This document shows positions 42,938-54,051 of a stretch of 64,000 nt of DNA, piece after piece. The notes beneath the pieces were generated by a model. It was given only the letters and a program-made list of their open reading frames with translations, was not told the DNA's origin and made no database searches. Within the stretch, counting starts at the first letter, position 1. Every line of letters begins with the position of its first letter. Source of the stretch: Nitrospira sp. (lineage in GTDB: Bacteria; Nitrospirota; Nitrospiria; Nitrospirales; Nitrospiraceae); contig CP060501.1 in the NCBI GenBank assembly GCA_024760545.1, positions 62,001 to 126,000 on the forward strand, given 5' to 3'. The position numbers and the translations under genes are program-made.

Positions 42938-44176
42938 GTGAACGATTCAGGAATGAACGATCTGTTGTCCAATGTTTGCCCTCTGGCGCGGCAAGCGCCA
43001 AGAGCAGGCTTTTGTATCAAACAAGATCTGCTGATCCTGTTCCTGGGTCTTGTTGCTGTGTGTTTCGCTGGCGATGCAAGAGCGGCGCATGAAGGCCATG
43101 ACGGGAAGCTTGAGGTAGAACGCCATGATCCCTCCGGATCGGGCTATGAGATTTCGGGTCTCTCCTTCCGAGTATTTGTGGATCGAGGCACGGAAGGGGC
43201 GGTCGGTGGATCTCTCGATGAGGCTGGAGCCAATTCGGCTCTCCGGACGGTCATCGAGACCTTCGCCTATCTCAATCAGCGTCGACACAACTATCCACGA
43301 TTCGACGAAGCGGTGAGCAGAGGCTTGCTCGATCGTGTCATCATTCAACCGAGTGTGCGCAATCATGAGGGAAGATCCTTTCCTTTTCTGGTTGTGCGAA
43401 CAGTGGAGCCTGGTCGGGTCAGACTGTTGGTCAGTGCCTCGTCCATGAAAGAAGGAGGGTTCCTCGGAGCGGCTGAACAGTTTGCGCCGGTGGTGGCGCG
43501 AGAGTTTCAATGGGTGGTCAGTAAGGCAGATACCGCTCAGAAGCCGAAGTCCGCCTTCATCGAACGAGATCTCCCGCATGCACCTATTGGGACAGACCAG
43601 AACATCAAGATACTCTCCGGTGAAGAACGGGTACGGCTACTGCAGCGGCTCTTCGAGACATACTTGCGGACGGTAGACGATTTGCGGAGTCTGGAGGGGC
43701 AGCCTTACTACGAGATCGGCAGCACCGCCTTGGTTGCTCCAAGTCAGCCGGACTCCACGGCGAGGTTCTACGATATCCGGATTCGCGAAGCCCTGCAGAA
43801 GATCGTGCGTGACCCCTTATTTTTGGATCGCACGCCATTGGCCGTGACGAGCCTCCTGAACGGAACGATCTGGAATGTGGCGTTCGTCAAGATCGATCAG
43901 CGCGATTGGGCCACCAGGACCAGAGTGTTGCCTGCTGATAAGGCCGTGAAGGTTGGGGAATCCGGACGGGTGATTCAACCTGCAGCGGTCCTGGTCAATC
44001 TCCATAGAGCGGCGGCGCCGGACGACCTCTATTATGCCGACACGAAGCAGCTCCCGATGGGCGCGCTGTCCACCGACCAATTGGCGCTCGTCATTGCCAA
44101 GGAGATCCAGCAGAACATCGTGGAGAAATCACAGACCGGTCATGTCGCTCAAGATGCGCTCACCGCACCACAATAG
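42938..44176 (+). CDS. Secreted hypothetical protein
   Basis: 412 residues if started at the GTG. An ATG five codons later, preceded by TCAGGA, is equally likely. A hydrophobic segment (LLILFLGLVAVCF, cleavage after ARA) predicts export. The mature protein opens HEGHDGKLEVE and is mixed alpha/beta with several Tyr- and Arg-rich stretches. I recognise no family. The next gene is separated by about 260 bases. Confidence 0.6.
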   Translation: MNDSGMNDLLSNVCPLARQAPRAGFCIKQDLLILFLGLVAVCFAGDARAAHEGHDGKLEVERHDPSGSGYEISGLSFRVFVDRGTEGAVGGSLDEAGANSALRTVIETFAYLNQRRHNYPRFDEAVSRGLLDRVIIQPSVRNHEGRSFPFLVVRTVEPGRVRLLVSASSMKEGGFLGAAEQFAPVVAREFQWVVSKADTAQKPKSAFIERDLPHAPIGTDQNIKILSGEERVRLLQRLFETYLRTVDDLRSLEGQPYYEIGSTALVAPSQPDSTARFYDIRIREALQKIVRDPLFLDRTPLAVTSLLNGTIWNVAFVKIDQRDWATRTRVLPADKAVKVGESGRVIQPAAVLVNLHRAAAPDDLYYADTKQLPMGALSTDQLALVIAKEIQQNIVEKSQTGHVAQDALTAPQ

Positions 44177-44440
44177 TACCGCGTCAGGGCGCAGTCGGAA
44201 GAACGACTTAAAGTAGATAGGGCACACCAAGAACTCCTCCAAACTTGATCATTGTTACATCGGTGTTAACCGGCGTCAGTTCTAGGCTGACAGCCATTCT
44301 TCATCTTCCAAGATTCACGCCTTTCGATCAGTCTTATGGTATAAGACAAACGTGTCACCTTCGCCGTCCTCGTCTGCGATGAAGCATGCATAAGGCGATG
44401 CAGGGTCGGCGATTCCTCCAATCATGAGAGGGGATTCACG
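44177..44440. other. Intergenic region with small hairpin
   Basis: About 260 bases containing GTCAG/CTGAC arms around 44276-44293 that could form a five-pair stem, with only a weakly T-rich tail. It includes an AGAGGGG ribosome site for the next gene. No firm promoter found. Confidence 0.3.
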
Positions 44441-46087
44441 GTGTCTGACGTGACAAGGATGGTTCGGCACTTTCGCCAGATCCTGCTCTGGCCGATGCAA
44501 TTGACACCCATCCGTGAGGATGCGCCGATCCAAAAACACTGGGAGCTGTTGCAGGCCACCGATTCGGGCAATCCCTGGCGAGAGGTGGTTGATGAATTCA
44601 CCGGCGATCCCCGCCAGTTTCAGGAACGACATTACAGCGAGTTCGTGACATTCCTGCCCTATGTGCAGCGATTCCTATACGGAGAGGGTAAGGGGACCAG
44701 CTTTGATGTGCATGAGGAGTCGGCGATCCGGGTCTTTCGTCGAGATGACGTCGCCAAGGTGCGGATGACATTTCCCGGTTCCGATGCGGCGCCCGAGACC
44801 TTTACCGTGGCGCACGTGGACCTGTATTTTTTTTACGATATCGATGTGGCGATCCTGGTGGTGGAGATCTACGCCGACGATCTGCCGTTGTCGCGGGTCC
44901 AGAACTCGCTCTTTCGCTTCGGCCGGTGTTATCCCACCTATTGGGAGCCGGATGGGCATGGCGGTCATTGCCCGAAGCACGTGGAATGGCTCTCCTCGGA
45001 CGGCAAGGTGCTCGCGGTCTCGGACTATGATGACCGAGAAAAATACCTTTCCTTCGTGTGCCGGCATCGCTCGCTCAGTCTGGCCTCTCATTGGGAATTT
45101 CTGCTCGAACCGCTGGTGCTTCACCATTCGGAGAAAAAGGGCCTGATTCGGTATCGACAGATCGAATACCATCTGATGCCGGTGATGGCCTATCTCACCA
45201 TGGACGACCCGGGGGCGCTGACGAGAGCGGAGTTCACACGAGTGGGATTGGCCGCGGCCCCTGGCCGATCCGACGTGTTGCCCTTTTCAGAACGCTATCT
45301 CCACGACTTCGAGGAGCGACATTGTTACGATCGTTATTGGAACGGGCAGGGGAAGGATTCGTCGGGCGCCCGCTTCATGTGCACCGGCCGCGTGTTTACG
45401 ATGGTGGGGGAGTCCGGAGAGCCGGCATTTGAGGACCGTAAGACCAATCTTGAGCAGTTCCGCCATGAATATTTTCTGCTGTTCCTGATCCCGCATTTTC
45501 ACAAGGCCGCGCTCTTGATGCTGACGAATCGTCTGGTGGAGGCGATGAATCAGCTCGACATCACGAAGCTCGATTCGGTTCGGCAGTTCCGCCGCGTGAT
45601 TCGCCAAACGTTGGGCATTTTTTTGCGGTTCACCCATCGCTACTGGTCCCACCAAGTTTCGGATCACGGGCAAGTGAAGGAACTGTATCGTATGATCAGC
45701 GAGCATCTGGGCACCGATCGGCTGTATGCCGAACTCCGATCGGAGCTTGAGGATATGAGCCAGTACCTCGACAGCGATGCGTTGCGCCGGCAAGGCGAGA
45801 CGATGGTGCGCCTGACCGTCGTGGCCACGGTCGGATTGATCGGTGTGGCGACGACCGGTGTGCTCGGTATGAACCTGTTTGCGCTCGGAGAAGAGCCGCC
45901 CATGCTGCGGCTCGGGTATTTTTTGCTGGTCCTGATTCCCGTCATCGGCGTGACGCTGTATACCGTGCTGAAGTCGAGACGGCTGTCGGATTTTCTGGAG
46001 ACCCTTGCCGCGGAGCATCGGTCGTCCAGAGAGAAGTTGGCGGCCGTGCTGGCAGTGTGGAAGACCAAACACGGACGGGATTCCTAA
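44441..46087 (+). CDS. CorA-like membrane protein with GMN motif and large cytoplasmic domain
   Basis: 548 residues from a GTG with AGAGGGG upstream. Residues 1-440 form a soluble domain. The C-terminal part carries a long helix and two membrane segments (about 459-480 and 492-512). The first ends in G476-M477-N478, the CorA selectivity signature for Mg2+ or divalent metals. CorA proteins are typically about 320 residues, so this one has an enlarged cytoplasmic region with many Tyr, Phe and His residues. Probable divalent cation channel; the substrate is not determined. Convergent with the hydrolase gene that follows. Confidence 0.72.
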   Translation: MSDVTRMVRHFRQILLWPMQLTPIREDAPIQKHWELLQATDSGNPWREVVDEFTGDPRQFQERHYSEFVTFLPYVQRFLYGEGKGTSFDVHEESAIRVFRRDDVAKVRMTFPGSDAAPETFTVAHVDLYFFYDIDVAILVVEIYADDLPLSRVQNSLFRFGRCYPTYWEPDGHGGHCPKHVEWLSSDGKVLAVSDYDDREKYLSFVCRHRSLSLASHWEFLLEPLVLHHSEKKGLIRYRQIEYHLMPVMAYLTMDDPGALTRAEFTRVGLAAAPGRSDVLPFSERYLHDFEERHCYDRYWNGQGKDSSGARFMCTGRVFTMVGESGEPAFEDRKTNLEQFRHEYFLLFLIPHFHKAALLMLTNRLVEAMNQLDITKLDSVRQFRRVIRQTLGIFLRFTHRYWSHQVSDHGQVKELYRMISEHLGTDRLYAELRSELEDMSQYLDSDALRRQGETMVRLTVVATVGLIGVATTGVLGMNLFALGEEPPMLRLGYFLLVLIPVIGVTLYTVLKSRRLSDFLETLAAEHRSSREKLAAVLAVWKTKHGRDS

Positions 46088-46152
46088 CCGCGCTTATTCT
46101 ACTCCCAAAATATGCCGCCCCACCTCAACGAATGACGTCATGTTCGATTCGA

Positions 46153-47040
46153 TCACTCTGTTGCTGTCCGGCGACATGACACGAAGAACTTCTCGATGTC
46201 GTCCATGACCGACACTTGCTGTGGGTTCCACCATGTCAATGCTCCGAGCAGGTCCGTGTGATCGACGCCAGGGTAGATGATTGATCGTACGCAACCGCCT
46301 CGTTCTCTGATGCGTTGCTCAAGTTTTTCAAGATTGGTGGGTTTCACCGCCGTATCTTTGTCGCCGTATAACAGCAGCATCGGCGGTTGTGTTCCGTCAA
46401 TGAAAGTGGTGACCTGCATGCTTGGGTAGTTGTTCGGCGGGCCGAACATATCTTCCAGGTCCGGCTCATCCGGCGTAAAGGCATAGGGGCCTGCCAGACC
46501 GATAAAATCATGAATGATAAGGGAGCGATCTTTCCCTTCGTCGGCCAAGTAAGAGGGAGCGGCCGCGACCAACGCGCCGATATGAGCTCCGGCGGAATGC
46601 CCCATCAGATGAATCCGTGCAGGGTTGCCTTGCCACTCGGCGATATGGTCGTAAACCCAGGAGAGAGCCTTGGCGCTGTCTTGGACGAACGCTGGAAAAC
46701 GCACGTGGGGATACTTTCTGTAGTCGGGAATGACGACCAGGAATCCTCTGGCGGCAAATGTCGCCCCGATGAACCGATAATCCTCCTTCGTCCCATATGT
46801 CCAACGTCCACCGTAGAGGAACACGATCACATCGAATTGCTTCCCATTGGTATCGGTAGGCAGATACAGATCGAGTTTCTGCAAAGGCTCAGAGCCATAT
46901 GCCAGATCATGCTCAACAGTCATCTCGGCTAAGTGGGTGGGAAGATTGGCGGCGGTGAAGGCCGCTTGTGTGCAGGCCGAGGTCGCCAGGAGTGAGCCAA
47001 AAACCATGATTCGAAACCACCCGCCGTTCAAGCCTCTCAT
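46153..47040 (-). CDS. Secreted alpha/beta hydrolase (lipase/esterase-like lipoprotein)
   Basis: 295 residues. The N-terminus ends in a lipobox-like ATSAC, suggesting lipid anchoring. The catalytic nucleophile lies in GHSAGAH, an Asp in LLYGDKDTAV and a His in GVDHTDLL, and FLYGGRW supplies the oxyanion-hole position. The sequence resembles the kynurenine formamidase/carboxylesterase branch (HSL/esterase-like), but the substrate is unknown. It is convergent with the CorA-like gene. Confidence 0.82.
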   Translation of the reverse strand: MRGLNGGWFRIMVFGSLLATSACTQAAFTAANLPTHLAEMTVEHDLAYGSEPLQKLDLYLPTDTNGKQFDVIVFLYGGRWTYGTKEDYRFIGATFAARGFLVVIPDYRKYPHVRFPAFVQDSAKALSWVYDHIAEWQGNPARIHLMGHSAGAHIGALVAAAPSYLADEGKDRSLIIHDFIGLAGPYAFTPDEPDLEDMFGPPNNYPSMQVTTFIDGTQPPMLLLYGDKDTAVKPTNLEKLEQRIRERGGCVRSIIYPGVDHTDLLGALTWWNPQQVSVMDDIEKFFVSCRRTATE

Positions 47041-47100
47041 TGAATCATCCCGTTAGGTCACGCGATTCGAGGTTCTTCATTGATCTCATACACCACGACC

Positions 47101-47117
47101 GAGGTCGCACCGACCTC
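47101..47117. promoter_or_regulatory. Perfect 7-bp palindrome upstream of the pyr promoter
   Basis: GAGGTCG and CGACCTC are perfect inverted repeats separated by CAC. The site ends six bases before the -35 of the pyr promoter, where a dimeric activator or repressor would act. It could equally be the tip of an mRNA hairpin from neighbouring transcription. Confidence 0.5.
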
Positions 47118-47123
47118 GAGTGC

Positions 47124-47152
47124 TTGACACTGATAGAGTGGTTCAGTACAAT
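47124..47152 (+). promoter_or_regulatory. Near-consensus sigma-70 promoter of the pyr cluster
   Basis: TTGACA (47124-47129), a 17-base spacer, then TACAAT (47147-47152). It is one mismatch from full consensus. Transcription is expected to start near 47159, leaving a leader of about 110-150 bases before pyrR. Confidence 0.75.
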
Positions 47153-47196
47153 TTGTAAACCTTTAACGCTCATCCAGTGAGGTGAGCAAGGAGTAA

Positions 47197-47876
<680 letters not shown>

Positions 47877-47923
47877 GGGTTAGGAGAGTGAAACGGAATT
47901 CTCATGCAAGGAAGAATCATCCG

Positions 47924-48048
47924 GCAGAACGTTCAAAGAAGTCGATGCCGAGGCCGCAGTGAGCGAAGCGGCGAGGCGTACGTTGTTCTGTACGTTGAGC
48001 CTGTGAGCGATGCGAGAACGAAGCCGGCGGCTTCTTTCAACGTCCTGC
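47924..48048. repeat. 125-bp intergenic element with 18-bp terminal inverted repeats
   Basis: GCAGAACGTTCAAAGAAG (47924-47941) and CTTCTTTCAACGTCCTGC (48031-48048) match as inverted repeats at 16 of 18 positions. Inside are two direct repeats: GTGAGCGA.GCG at 47959 and 48003, and GTACGTTG at 47979 and 47990. The shape is that of a palindromic dispersed repeat or miniature transposable element. No target duplication is obvious. It occupies most of the pyrR-pyrB gap. Confidence 0.7.
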
Positions 48049-48064
48049 GAGAGCGGAGGATCTC

Positions 48065-48985
48065 ATGAGCCTCAAACGCAAAGACCTGTTGAGTCTCGCA
48101 CCGTTATCTGTGGATGAGATCACCCTCATCCTGGAAACGGCGGATTCCTTCAAGGAAGTGACCGGCCGCGAAATCAAGAAAGTGCCGGCTCTCCGAGGCA
48201 AGACGGTGGTGAATCTTTTCTTTGAGCCGAGTACGAGAACCCGTACGTCTTTTGAGCTGGCGGCCAAGCGACTGAGCGCCGACGTGATCAACTTTTCTCC
48301 CTCCTCCAGCAGCGTAGTGAAGGGGGAGACGCTGCTCGACACGGCTCGGAATATCGAAGCGATGCAGGCCGACATCATCGTCCTGCGTCATTCCTCGGCC
48401 GGTGCCGCTGAAACGCTGGCGCATGGCGTCAAGTCATCCGTCATCAACGCTGGCGATGGGTGGCATGAACACCCGACACAGGCGCTGCTCGATTTGTACA
48501 CGATCCGGCAACGAGGAATGAATTTTCGGGGGCTGCGTGTGGCGATCGTTGGAGATGTGTCGCACAGTCGCGTGGCGCGCTCCAACATTTATGCGCTCAC
48601 CAAGCTTGGCGCCGAAGTTCGGCTGGTGGGCCCGCCGACGATGATGCCCTGCGGCGTCGAAAAGCTGGGAGCGAAAGTGTACTACGATATGGATGAAGGT
48701 CTTCGCGGGACGAACGTCATTATGATGCTTCGTCTCCAGTTGGAGCGACAGGGACGCGCCCTGTTTCCCACGATCCGGGAGTACTCCCGGCTCTATGGCT
48801 TGACCGCCGAACGAGTGCGGCTGGCCGACACCGGAGCTATCGTCATGCATCCGGGTCCGATTAATCGGGGAGTGGAAATTGCGCCGGATGTCGCTGATAG
48901 CTTGTCTTCGGTGATTCTGGACCAGGTGGCGAACGGGGTTGCGGTGCGAATGGGAATTTTGTACCTCATGTCAGGAGTAAATTGA
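48065..48985 (+). CDS. pyrB: Aspartate carbamoyltransferase catalytic subunit
   Basis: 306 residues. The carbamoyl-phosphate loop STRTRTSFE lies at 56-64 and the [11 protein letters not shown] motif follows. It condenses carbamoyl phosphate and aspartate in pyrimidine synthesis. There is no pyrI, so the enzyme is probably a trimer or a complex with the dihydroorotase encoded next. A GAGCGGAGGA ribosome site precedes the ATG. Confidence 0.97.
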   Translation: MSLKRKDLLSLAPLSVDEITLILETADSFKEVTGREIKKVPALRGKTVVNLFFEPSTRTRTSFELAAKRLSADVINFSPSSSSVVKGETLLDTARNIEAMQADIIVLRHSSAGAAETLAHGVKSSVINAGDGWHEHPTQALLDLYTIRQRGMNFRGLRVAIVGDVSHSRVARSNIYALTKLGAEVRLVGPPTMMPCGVEKLGAKVYYDMDEGLRGTNVIMMLRLQLERQGRALFPTIREYSRLYGLTAERVRLADTGAIVMHPGPINRGVEIAPDVADSLSSVILDQVANGVAVRMGILYLMSGVN

Positions 48986-49077
48986 GGATGCCGCAAAAGC
49001 CCTCCACCATGGTCCTCACATCTATCAAGCCTTACATTAACTTATGCTGATAACCAATTAAGAGTGAGGATTGTATT

Positions 49078-50364
49078 GTGTCGATCCTGATCAAGGGTGG
49101 TCGTGTCATTGACCCAGATAGATTCGTCGGAGTAGCCGACGTGCTGATCGATAGCGGCAAGATTGCCGCGCTGGGTCCGAATCTTTCGGCGCCGGTAGGT
49201 AGCAAGACTTTTCAAGCCGACGGGAAGCTTGTGATGCCCGGGTTCGTTGATTTGCACGTCCACTTTCGGGAGCCTGGATTCGAGTACAAGGAAACGATTC
49301 AGAGCGGCAGTGCCGCAGCCGTCGCGGGTGGATTTACGACCGTCTGTTGCATGCCCAACACGAACCCGGTGAACGACAATCAAGCCGTCACCGAATTTAT
49401 TCTGGAACGGGCTCGGCTGGCTGGTCTGGCAAACGTGCTGCCGGTCGGCGCCATTACGAAAGGGTCGGAAGGCAAGGAACTGGCGGAGATCGGTGACTTA
49501 CGGCGGTCCGGCTGCGTTGCGATTTCAGACGACGGCAAGCCCGTGATGAACAGTCTGGTCATGCGGCGAGCGATGGAATATGCCCTGGCATTCGATCTCA
49601 CAGTCGTGGACCATTGCGAAGATCTGCACCTGGCAGAGGGCGGTTGCATGAATGAGGGGTTGATCTCGACCGAGCTCGGATTGCCGGGTATTCCCGCAGC
49701 GGCCGAGGATGTGATGGTTGCGCGCAATCTTTCGCTGTCGGAATTGACCGGGGCGCGTCTGCATCTCGCGCATATCAGCACCGCCGGGTCGGTCCGAATG
49801 GTACGGGAGGCAAAAGCGCGTGGCATCCATGTGACGGCGGAAGCCTGTCCCCATCACTTCATGCTCACGGAAGAGCTGGTGCGCGGCTACAACACTCACG
49901 CGAAGATGAATCCGCCGCTTCGCACATGGGCTGATGTTCAGGCGATCAAGGAAGGATTGCGAGACGGCACCATCGATGTCATCGCGACCGACCATGCGCC
50001 CCATGCCACGCAGGAGAAGCAGCAGGATTTTACCGAGGCCCCATTCGGGATTGTCGGACTCGAGACGGCACTGCCGTTGACGTTGGGATTGGTGGAGGAA
50101 GGGGTTCTGTCGCTGGAGCAAGCGGTGCAGAAGCTGACCTCCGCTCCAGCCGCGGCGTTCGGACTTAAGAAAGGCACCCTGGCCGTCGGCGCGGATGCCG
50201 ATGTGGTGATTGTCGATCCGCAGGAGCAATGGGAGGTAGACCCGGCCAAGTTCCGTTCAAAGAGCCGAAATACACCCTTTGCAGGGTGGAAGGTGAAGGG
50301 GCGGGTGACGACCACCATCATCGGTGGTCGACTCGTGTTCGAGGCTGGTGCCGGGGAGCGATAG
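49078..50364 (+). CDS. pyrC: Dihydroorotase (class I)
   Basis: 428 residues from a GTG preceded by AGTGAGGA. The amidohydrolase metal ligands His60 and His62 (DLHVHFREPG), the bridging region and ATDHAPH near 303 are intact, indicating an active enzyme and not a PyrX-like pseudo-dihydroorotase. It cyclises carbamoyl aspartate. It lies about 90 bases after pyrB. Confidence 0.96.
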   Translation: MSILIKGGRVIDPDRFVGVADVLIDSGKIAALGPNLSAPVGSKTFQADGKLVMPGFVDLHVHFREPGFEYKETIQSGSAAAVAGGFTTVCCMPNTNPVNDNQAVTEFILERARLAGLANVLPVGAITKGSEGKELAEIGDLRRSGCVAISDDGKPVMNSLVMRRAMEYALAFDLTVVDHCEDLHLAEGGCMNEGLISTELGLPGIPAAAEDVMVARNLSLSELTGARLHLAHISTAGSVRMVREAKARGIHVTAEACPHHFMLTEELVRGYNTHAKMNPPLRTWADVQAIKEGLRDGTIDVIATDHAPHATQEKQQDFTEAPFGIVGLETALPLTLGLVEEGVLSLEQAVQKLTSAPAAAFGLKKGTLAVGADADVVIVDPQEQWEVDPAKFRSKSRNTPFAGWKVKGRVTTTIIGGRLVFEAGAGER

Positions 50365-50368
50365 CACG

Positions 50369-50890
50369 GTGAGGCGCGTGCCCCGTTGGGGGATGGTCGG
50401 CTGTCGCACGCTGGAATGGTTGGCGCTCGCTGTCTGGGTCGGAGGAATGGTCGTATTGAGTGGAGCGGTGATCCCGGCCGTGTTCAATACCTTCGGAGGG
50501 CAGGATTCCGGAGGGATGTTTTTGACACGAGCGTTCGAAGGGTACCATCGTTTCGTCATCGGAGCCGGCGTCATTCTCTGTGCCGCCGCATGGCTTCGAT
50601 GGTGGAGCGGGGATCCAACGGTCGCGGTCAGCCGGAGTGAGATGATTGTGTTGGCCGTCATGGTGGTAATTGCCGGAGGCATTATCGTGGTGCTGCACCC
50701 AAACGCCGCCGCTCTTCAAGCGCAGGCATTCGCGGCGAAGGATGAGACAGCTAAGAAGGCGGCGTTGGAGGCGCTGTTTCGTGTGCTGATGCCGATTCGG
50801 ACGCTGTATATGATCAATCTCGTATTGGGCCTGTTGCTCATCGGCATCAGGGCGAAGTACTCGCTCGACCAGGATGGAAGAGGGCTATGA
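50369..50890 (+). CDS. Four-helix membrane protein (DUF4149-like)
   Basis: 173 residues from GTG 50369, with a GGGGAG site; ATG 50393 is an alternative. Four hydrophobic segments are visible, the first being [25 protein letters not shown] with the GG-M turn typical of DUF4149 proteins. It is embedded between pyrC and carA and overlaps the latter by four bases, so it is co-expressed with pyrimidine genes. No enzymatic motif. Its role is unknown. Confidence 0.75.
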   Translation: MRRVPRWGMVGCRTLEWLALAVWVGGMVVLSGAVIPAVFNTFGGQDSGGMFLTRAFEGYHRFVIGAGVILCAAAWLRWWSGDPTVAVSRSEMIVLAVMVVIAGGIIVVLHPNAAALQAQAFAAKDETAKKAALEALFRVLMPIRTLYMINLVLGLLLIGIRAKYSLDQDGRGL

Positions 50891-52065
50891 AAAAAGCATT
50901 GCTGGCACTGGCAGACGGAACCGTGTTCGAAGGCCGTGCGCTTGGCTTTGAAGGCGAAGCGCTCGGAGAAGTCGTCTTCAACACGGCCATGACCGGCTAT
51001 CAAGAAATACTGACTGATCCGTCGTACAAAGGGCAGATCATTACGATGACCTGTCCGCAAATCGGCAACTATGGCGTGACGCCGGAAGACGTGGAATCCC
51101 GTCGATCATGGGCGGAAGGGTTTGTGGTCATGGAAGCCAGCCGCCTTGTCAGTAACTGGCGGAGCAAGCACACTCTTCAAGAGTCATTGATGGAGGCGAA
51201 GGTCGTCGCGATCGAGGGAATCGATACCAGAGCCTTGACGAGACACCTGCGCGAACATGGGTCACAACAGGGAGTCATCACACATCTTGATCTCGATCAT
51301 GAACGGGCGGTCGGCCGAGCTCGGCAGGCTCCAAGCATCATCGGTCGGGATTTGGCCGCCGAAGTGACATGCACGCACGCATATGAGTGGACGGCGGGAA
51401 CCGAGGATTGGGTACCGGTGCCCACTGCGAACGGTCGGGATAAGGAAAGCTCTCGGAGATGGCACGTCGTTGCCTATGACTTCGGTATCAAACACAATAT
51501 CCTCAGGCGATTGGTCGATGTCGGTTGCCGCGTGACGGTCGTGCCCGCCGCAACATCTGCGGCAGAAGCCGAGGCACTCCAGCCGGACGGCATTTTCCTC
51601 TCAAACGGTCCGGGTGATCCTGAGGGCGTTCCCTATGCGGCCCGGGCGGTGGAGCAGCTGATCGGGCGCTATCCGATCTTCGGCATTTGTTTGGGGCATC
51701 AGATTCTCGGTTTGGCGTTCGGCCTCAAAACATACAAATTGAAATTCGGTCACCATGGAGCCAATCATCCCGTCATGGATCTTCGCACGAGAAAGGTCGA
51801 AATTACCTCGCAGAACCATAATTTCGCGGTGCACGGTCCTGCGTCTCTGCTGGAAGTCCCGAAGGTTCCTCCGGTGATCGACACGCGGTTCGGAACACTC
51901 TCGCTCACCCACGTCAGCTTGAATGATCACTCGGTTGAAGGGATGGTGTGTCTCGATCATCCGGTCTTTTCGGTCCAATATCACCCGGAGGCGGCACCGG
52001 GTCCGCATGATGCCGCCTACTTGTTCGATGAATTTGTGCGACTCATGGAGAATCATCATGCGTAA
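50887..52065 (+). CDS. carA: Carbamoyl-phosphate synthase small subunit (glutaminase)
   Basis: 392 residues. The class I glutamine amidotransferase nucleophile Cys268 lies in GICLGHQ, with the HPE triad partner near the C-terminus. It releases ammonia from glutamine and channels it to CarB. The start overlaps the upstream membrane-protein stop (ATGA). carB is not adjacent; sppA and an M48 protease gene lie between them. Confidence 0.97.
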   Translation: MKKALLALADGTVFEGRALGFEGEALGEVVFNTAMTGYQEILTDPSYKGQIITMTCPQIGNYGVTPEDVESRRSWAEGFVVMEASRLVSNWRSKHTLQESLMEAKVVAIEGIDTRALTRHLREHGSQQGVITHLDLDHERAVGRARQAPSIIGRDLAAEVTCTHAYEWTAGTEDWVPVPTANGRDKESSRRWHVVAYDFGIKHNILRRLVDVGCRVTVVPAATSAAEAEALQPDGIFLSNGPGDPEGVPYAARAVEQLIGRYPIFGICLGHQILGLAFGLKTYKLKFGHHGANHPVMDLRTRKVEITSQNHNFAVHGPASLLEVPKVPPVIDTRFGTLSLTHVSLNDHSVEGMVCLDHPVFSVQYHPEAAPGPHDAAYLFDEFVRLMENHHA

Positions 52066-53008
52066 TCATATTGTGATGGGAGTGTTTGGACTGTTGCTGT
52101 CCGGCTGTACGTTCAACTTTCCACTGTTTCCCGGTCCCGGGCCTTTGCAAGAAGCCCAGGTGGATGGAACGGGAAAGGCCAAGGTGCTGCTGGTCGAGAT
52201 CTCCGGAATGATCAGTTCTCAGGAGAAGGAGGGATTCCGGCCCATCCCCAGTATGATTGCGAGCGTGAAAGAACAGCTGACACGCGCGGCAAAGGATGAG
52301 AACGTCAAAGCCGTCGTGCTCCGCATCAACACGCCTGGGGGAACGGTGACGGCGTCGGATATTATTTATCACGAACTCAAGACGTTCAAAGCGACTCGGA
52401 AGATCCCGATTATCGCCTCTATCATGGACCTGGGGACGTCGGGCGGGTACTATATTGCAGCAGCCGCTGACACGGTGATGGCCCACCCTTCGTCCGTGAC
52501 CGGGAGCATCGGCGTCATCATGCTCACGATGAACGCGCGGGGGCTGTTGGAAAAAGTGGGAGTCGAGGCGACGGCGGTCACATCGGGACCACGCAAGGAC
52601 ATGGGCTCACCGTTTCGGACCATGACGACGGAAGAACGGGCGATCTTTCAGGGATTGATCGATTCGTTTTATCAGCGATTCTTGACCATCGTGCAGGAGG
52701 GCCGCTCCAACTTGCAGATGGAGCAGATCAAGCGCTTGGCGGACGGGCGGATTTATACCGGCGAGCAGGCAAAAGCGGCTGGTTTAGTCGATGAAATCGG
52801 CTACCTGGAAGATGCCGTTGAGTTAGCCAAGAAGAAAGCCGGGCTGACGGAAGCCCGGGTCGTGACGTATCAACGTCCCGGTGAGTATTCCAACAATATG
52901 TATTCCAAGATGCTGGCGCCCGGCGGATTGGCGGGTCTCGCCGATCTCGACCTGATGTCGTTCGTCAAAGGGGGAACCCCGCAATTCATGTACTTGTGGA
53001 TGCCGTAG
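52058..53008 (+). CDS. sppA: Signal peptide peptidase SppA-like lipoprotein
   Basis: 316 residues. The N-terminus ends in lipobox LLLSGC. The Ser-Lys dyad is Ser128 (TSGGYYIA) and Lys180 (GPRKDMGSP), with [13 protein letters not shown] before it. SppA-type proteases degrade cleaved signal peptides in the membrane. The gene overlaps carA by eight bases. The usual membrane anchor is replaced by a lipid anchor. Confidence 0.88.
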   Translation: MRNHIVMGVFGLLLSGCTFNFPLFPGPGPLQEAQVDGTGKAKVLLVEISGMISSQEKEGFRPIPSMIASVKEQLTRAAKDENVKAVVLRINTPGGTVTASDIIYHELKTFKATRKIPIIASIMDLGTSGGYYIAAAADTVMAHPSSVTGSIGVIMLTMNARGLLEKVGVEATAVTSGPRKDMGSPFRTMTTEERAIFQGLIDSFYQRFLTIVQEGRSNLQMEQIKRLADGRIYTGEQAKAAGLVDEIGYLEDAVELAKKKAGLTEARVVTYQRPGEYSNNMYSKMLAPGGLAGLADLDLMSFVKGGTPQFMYLWMP

Positions 53009-53071
53009 GAAAGAGCGCCGATCTCATGCCTGGTACTATAATGATGATCGGCTTCGATGTAGGGAATTGGG

Positions 53072-54031
53072 ATGGCGCAGCACGAAGGTCAGGAGACCGA
53101 CATCGTATTCTCGAGATCCATCGGTCGGCGCGCGCTGATTCTGCACGGCGTTCGAGGGATACTGGGGTTGTCTTGCCTCCTGAGGATGGGGGCAGCAGGC
53201 GGCCTATTCTCGGCCCTGGCGGGGTGTGTTCGCGCCCCGGGAACGGCGCGTGATCAGTTTATCTACATCTCCGAGGAGAAAGAAATTGCGATGGGTATTG
53301 GCGCATATAGGGAGTTGCTGCGCCAAGCTCCGGTCAGCGAGGACCTTGAATTGAACGAGGTGGTCAACCGGGTCGGCAATCGCATTGCCGCCGTCGCCCA
53401 TAAACCCGAATATCAATGGGAGTTCGCTGTCATTCGGGATGATCGCACGATCAACGCATTCGCTCTCCCGGGCGGCAAGGTGGCCGTCTTCACGGGGATT
53501 TTGAAGATCACCAAGAATGAAAACGGCTTGGCGACCGTGATCGGGCACGAAGTGGCGCATGCGCTTCAGCGCCACGGGGCGGAGCGCTACAGTCGGGGGA
53601 TTCTCGAAACGGTCGGACAACTCGGCGCCCTTGCCGCCGGGGCTGCCGCCGGCCGTCCGGACGCCGCCATGGCTGCCATGAGCGCATATGGGGTAGGGGT
53701 GTCATTACCGTTTGGCCGAAAACAGGAATCGGAAGCCGACTACATCGGACTCCGATTGATGGCGCAGGCCGGTTATGACCCTCGTGAGGCGGTGCCTTTT
53801 TGGGAACGGATGAGCGGGTGCCCCCGGCAAATGATCGACAAGGTCTGCTTTCGATCGCAGCACAATATCCCGGAATTTCTATCTACTCACCCTTCCGATC
53901 TGGCGCGCATCAACCAGATCGAAAGCTGGCTCCCTGAGGCCTTGAAATATTACCACGCAGCGCACGGGGACGAGGGGCCCTCTCCGACTCCCTATCAGCC
54001 GAAGATTGGGCCTGTGCTTCCATCCAGCTGA
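53072..54031 (+). CDS. M48-family zinc metalloprotease lipoprotein
   Basis: 319 residues. Signal region ending in lipobox ALAGC (Cys52). The active site HEVAH at 159-163 has a third ligand Glu221 in ESEADYIG, as in BepA/LoiP-type periplasmic proteases. The family quality-controls outer-membrane proteins. The first 25 residues before the hydrophobic segment are long, so a start further in is possible. Confidence 0.88.
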   Translation: MAQHEGQETDIVFSRSIGRRALILHGVRGILGLSCLLRMGAAGGLFSALAGCVRAPGTARDQFIYISEEKEIAMGIGAYRELLRQAPVSEDLELNEVVNRVGNRIAAVAHKPEYQWEFAVIRDDRTINAFALPGGKVAVFTGILKITKNENGLATVIGHEVAHALQRHGAERYSRGILETVGQLGALAAGAAAGRPDAAMAAMSAYGVGVSLPFGRKQESEADYIGLRLMAQAGYDPREAVPFWERMSGCPRQMIDKVCFRSQHNIPEFLSTHPSDLARINQIESWLPEALKYYHAAHGDEGPSPTPYQPKIGPVLPSS

Positions 54032-54051
54032 TCCGACTATCACGAGACACT

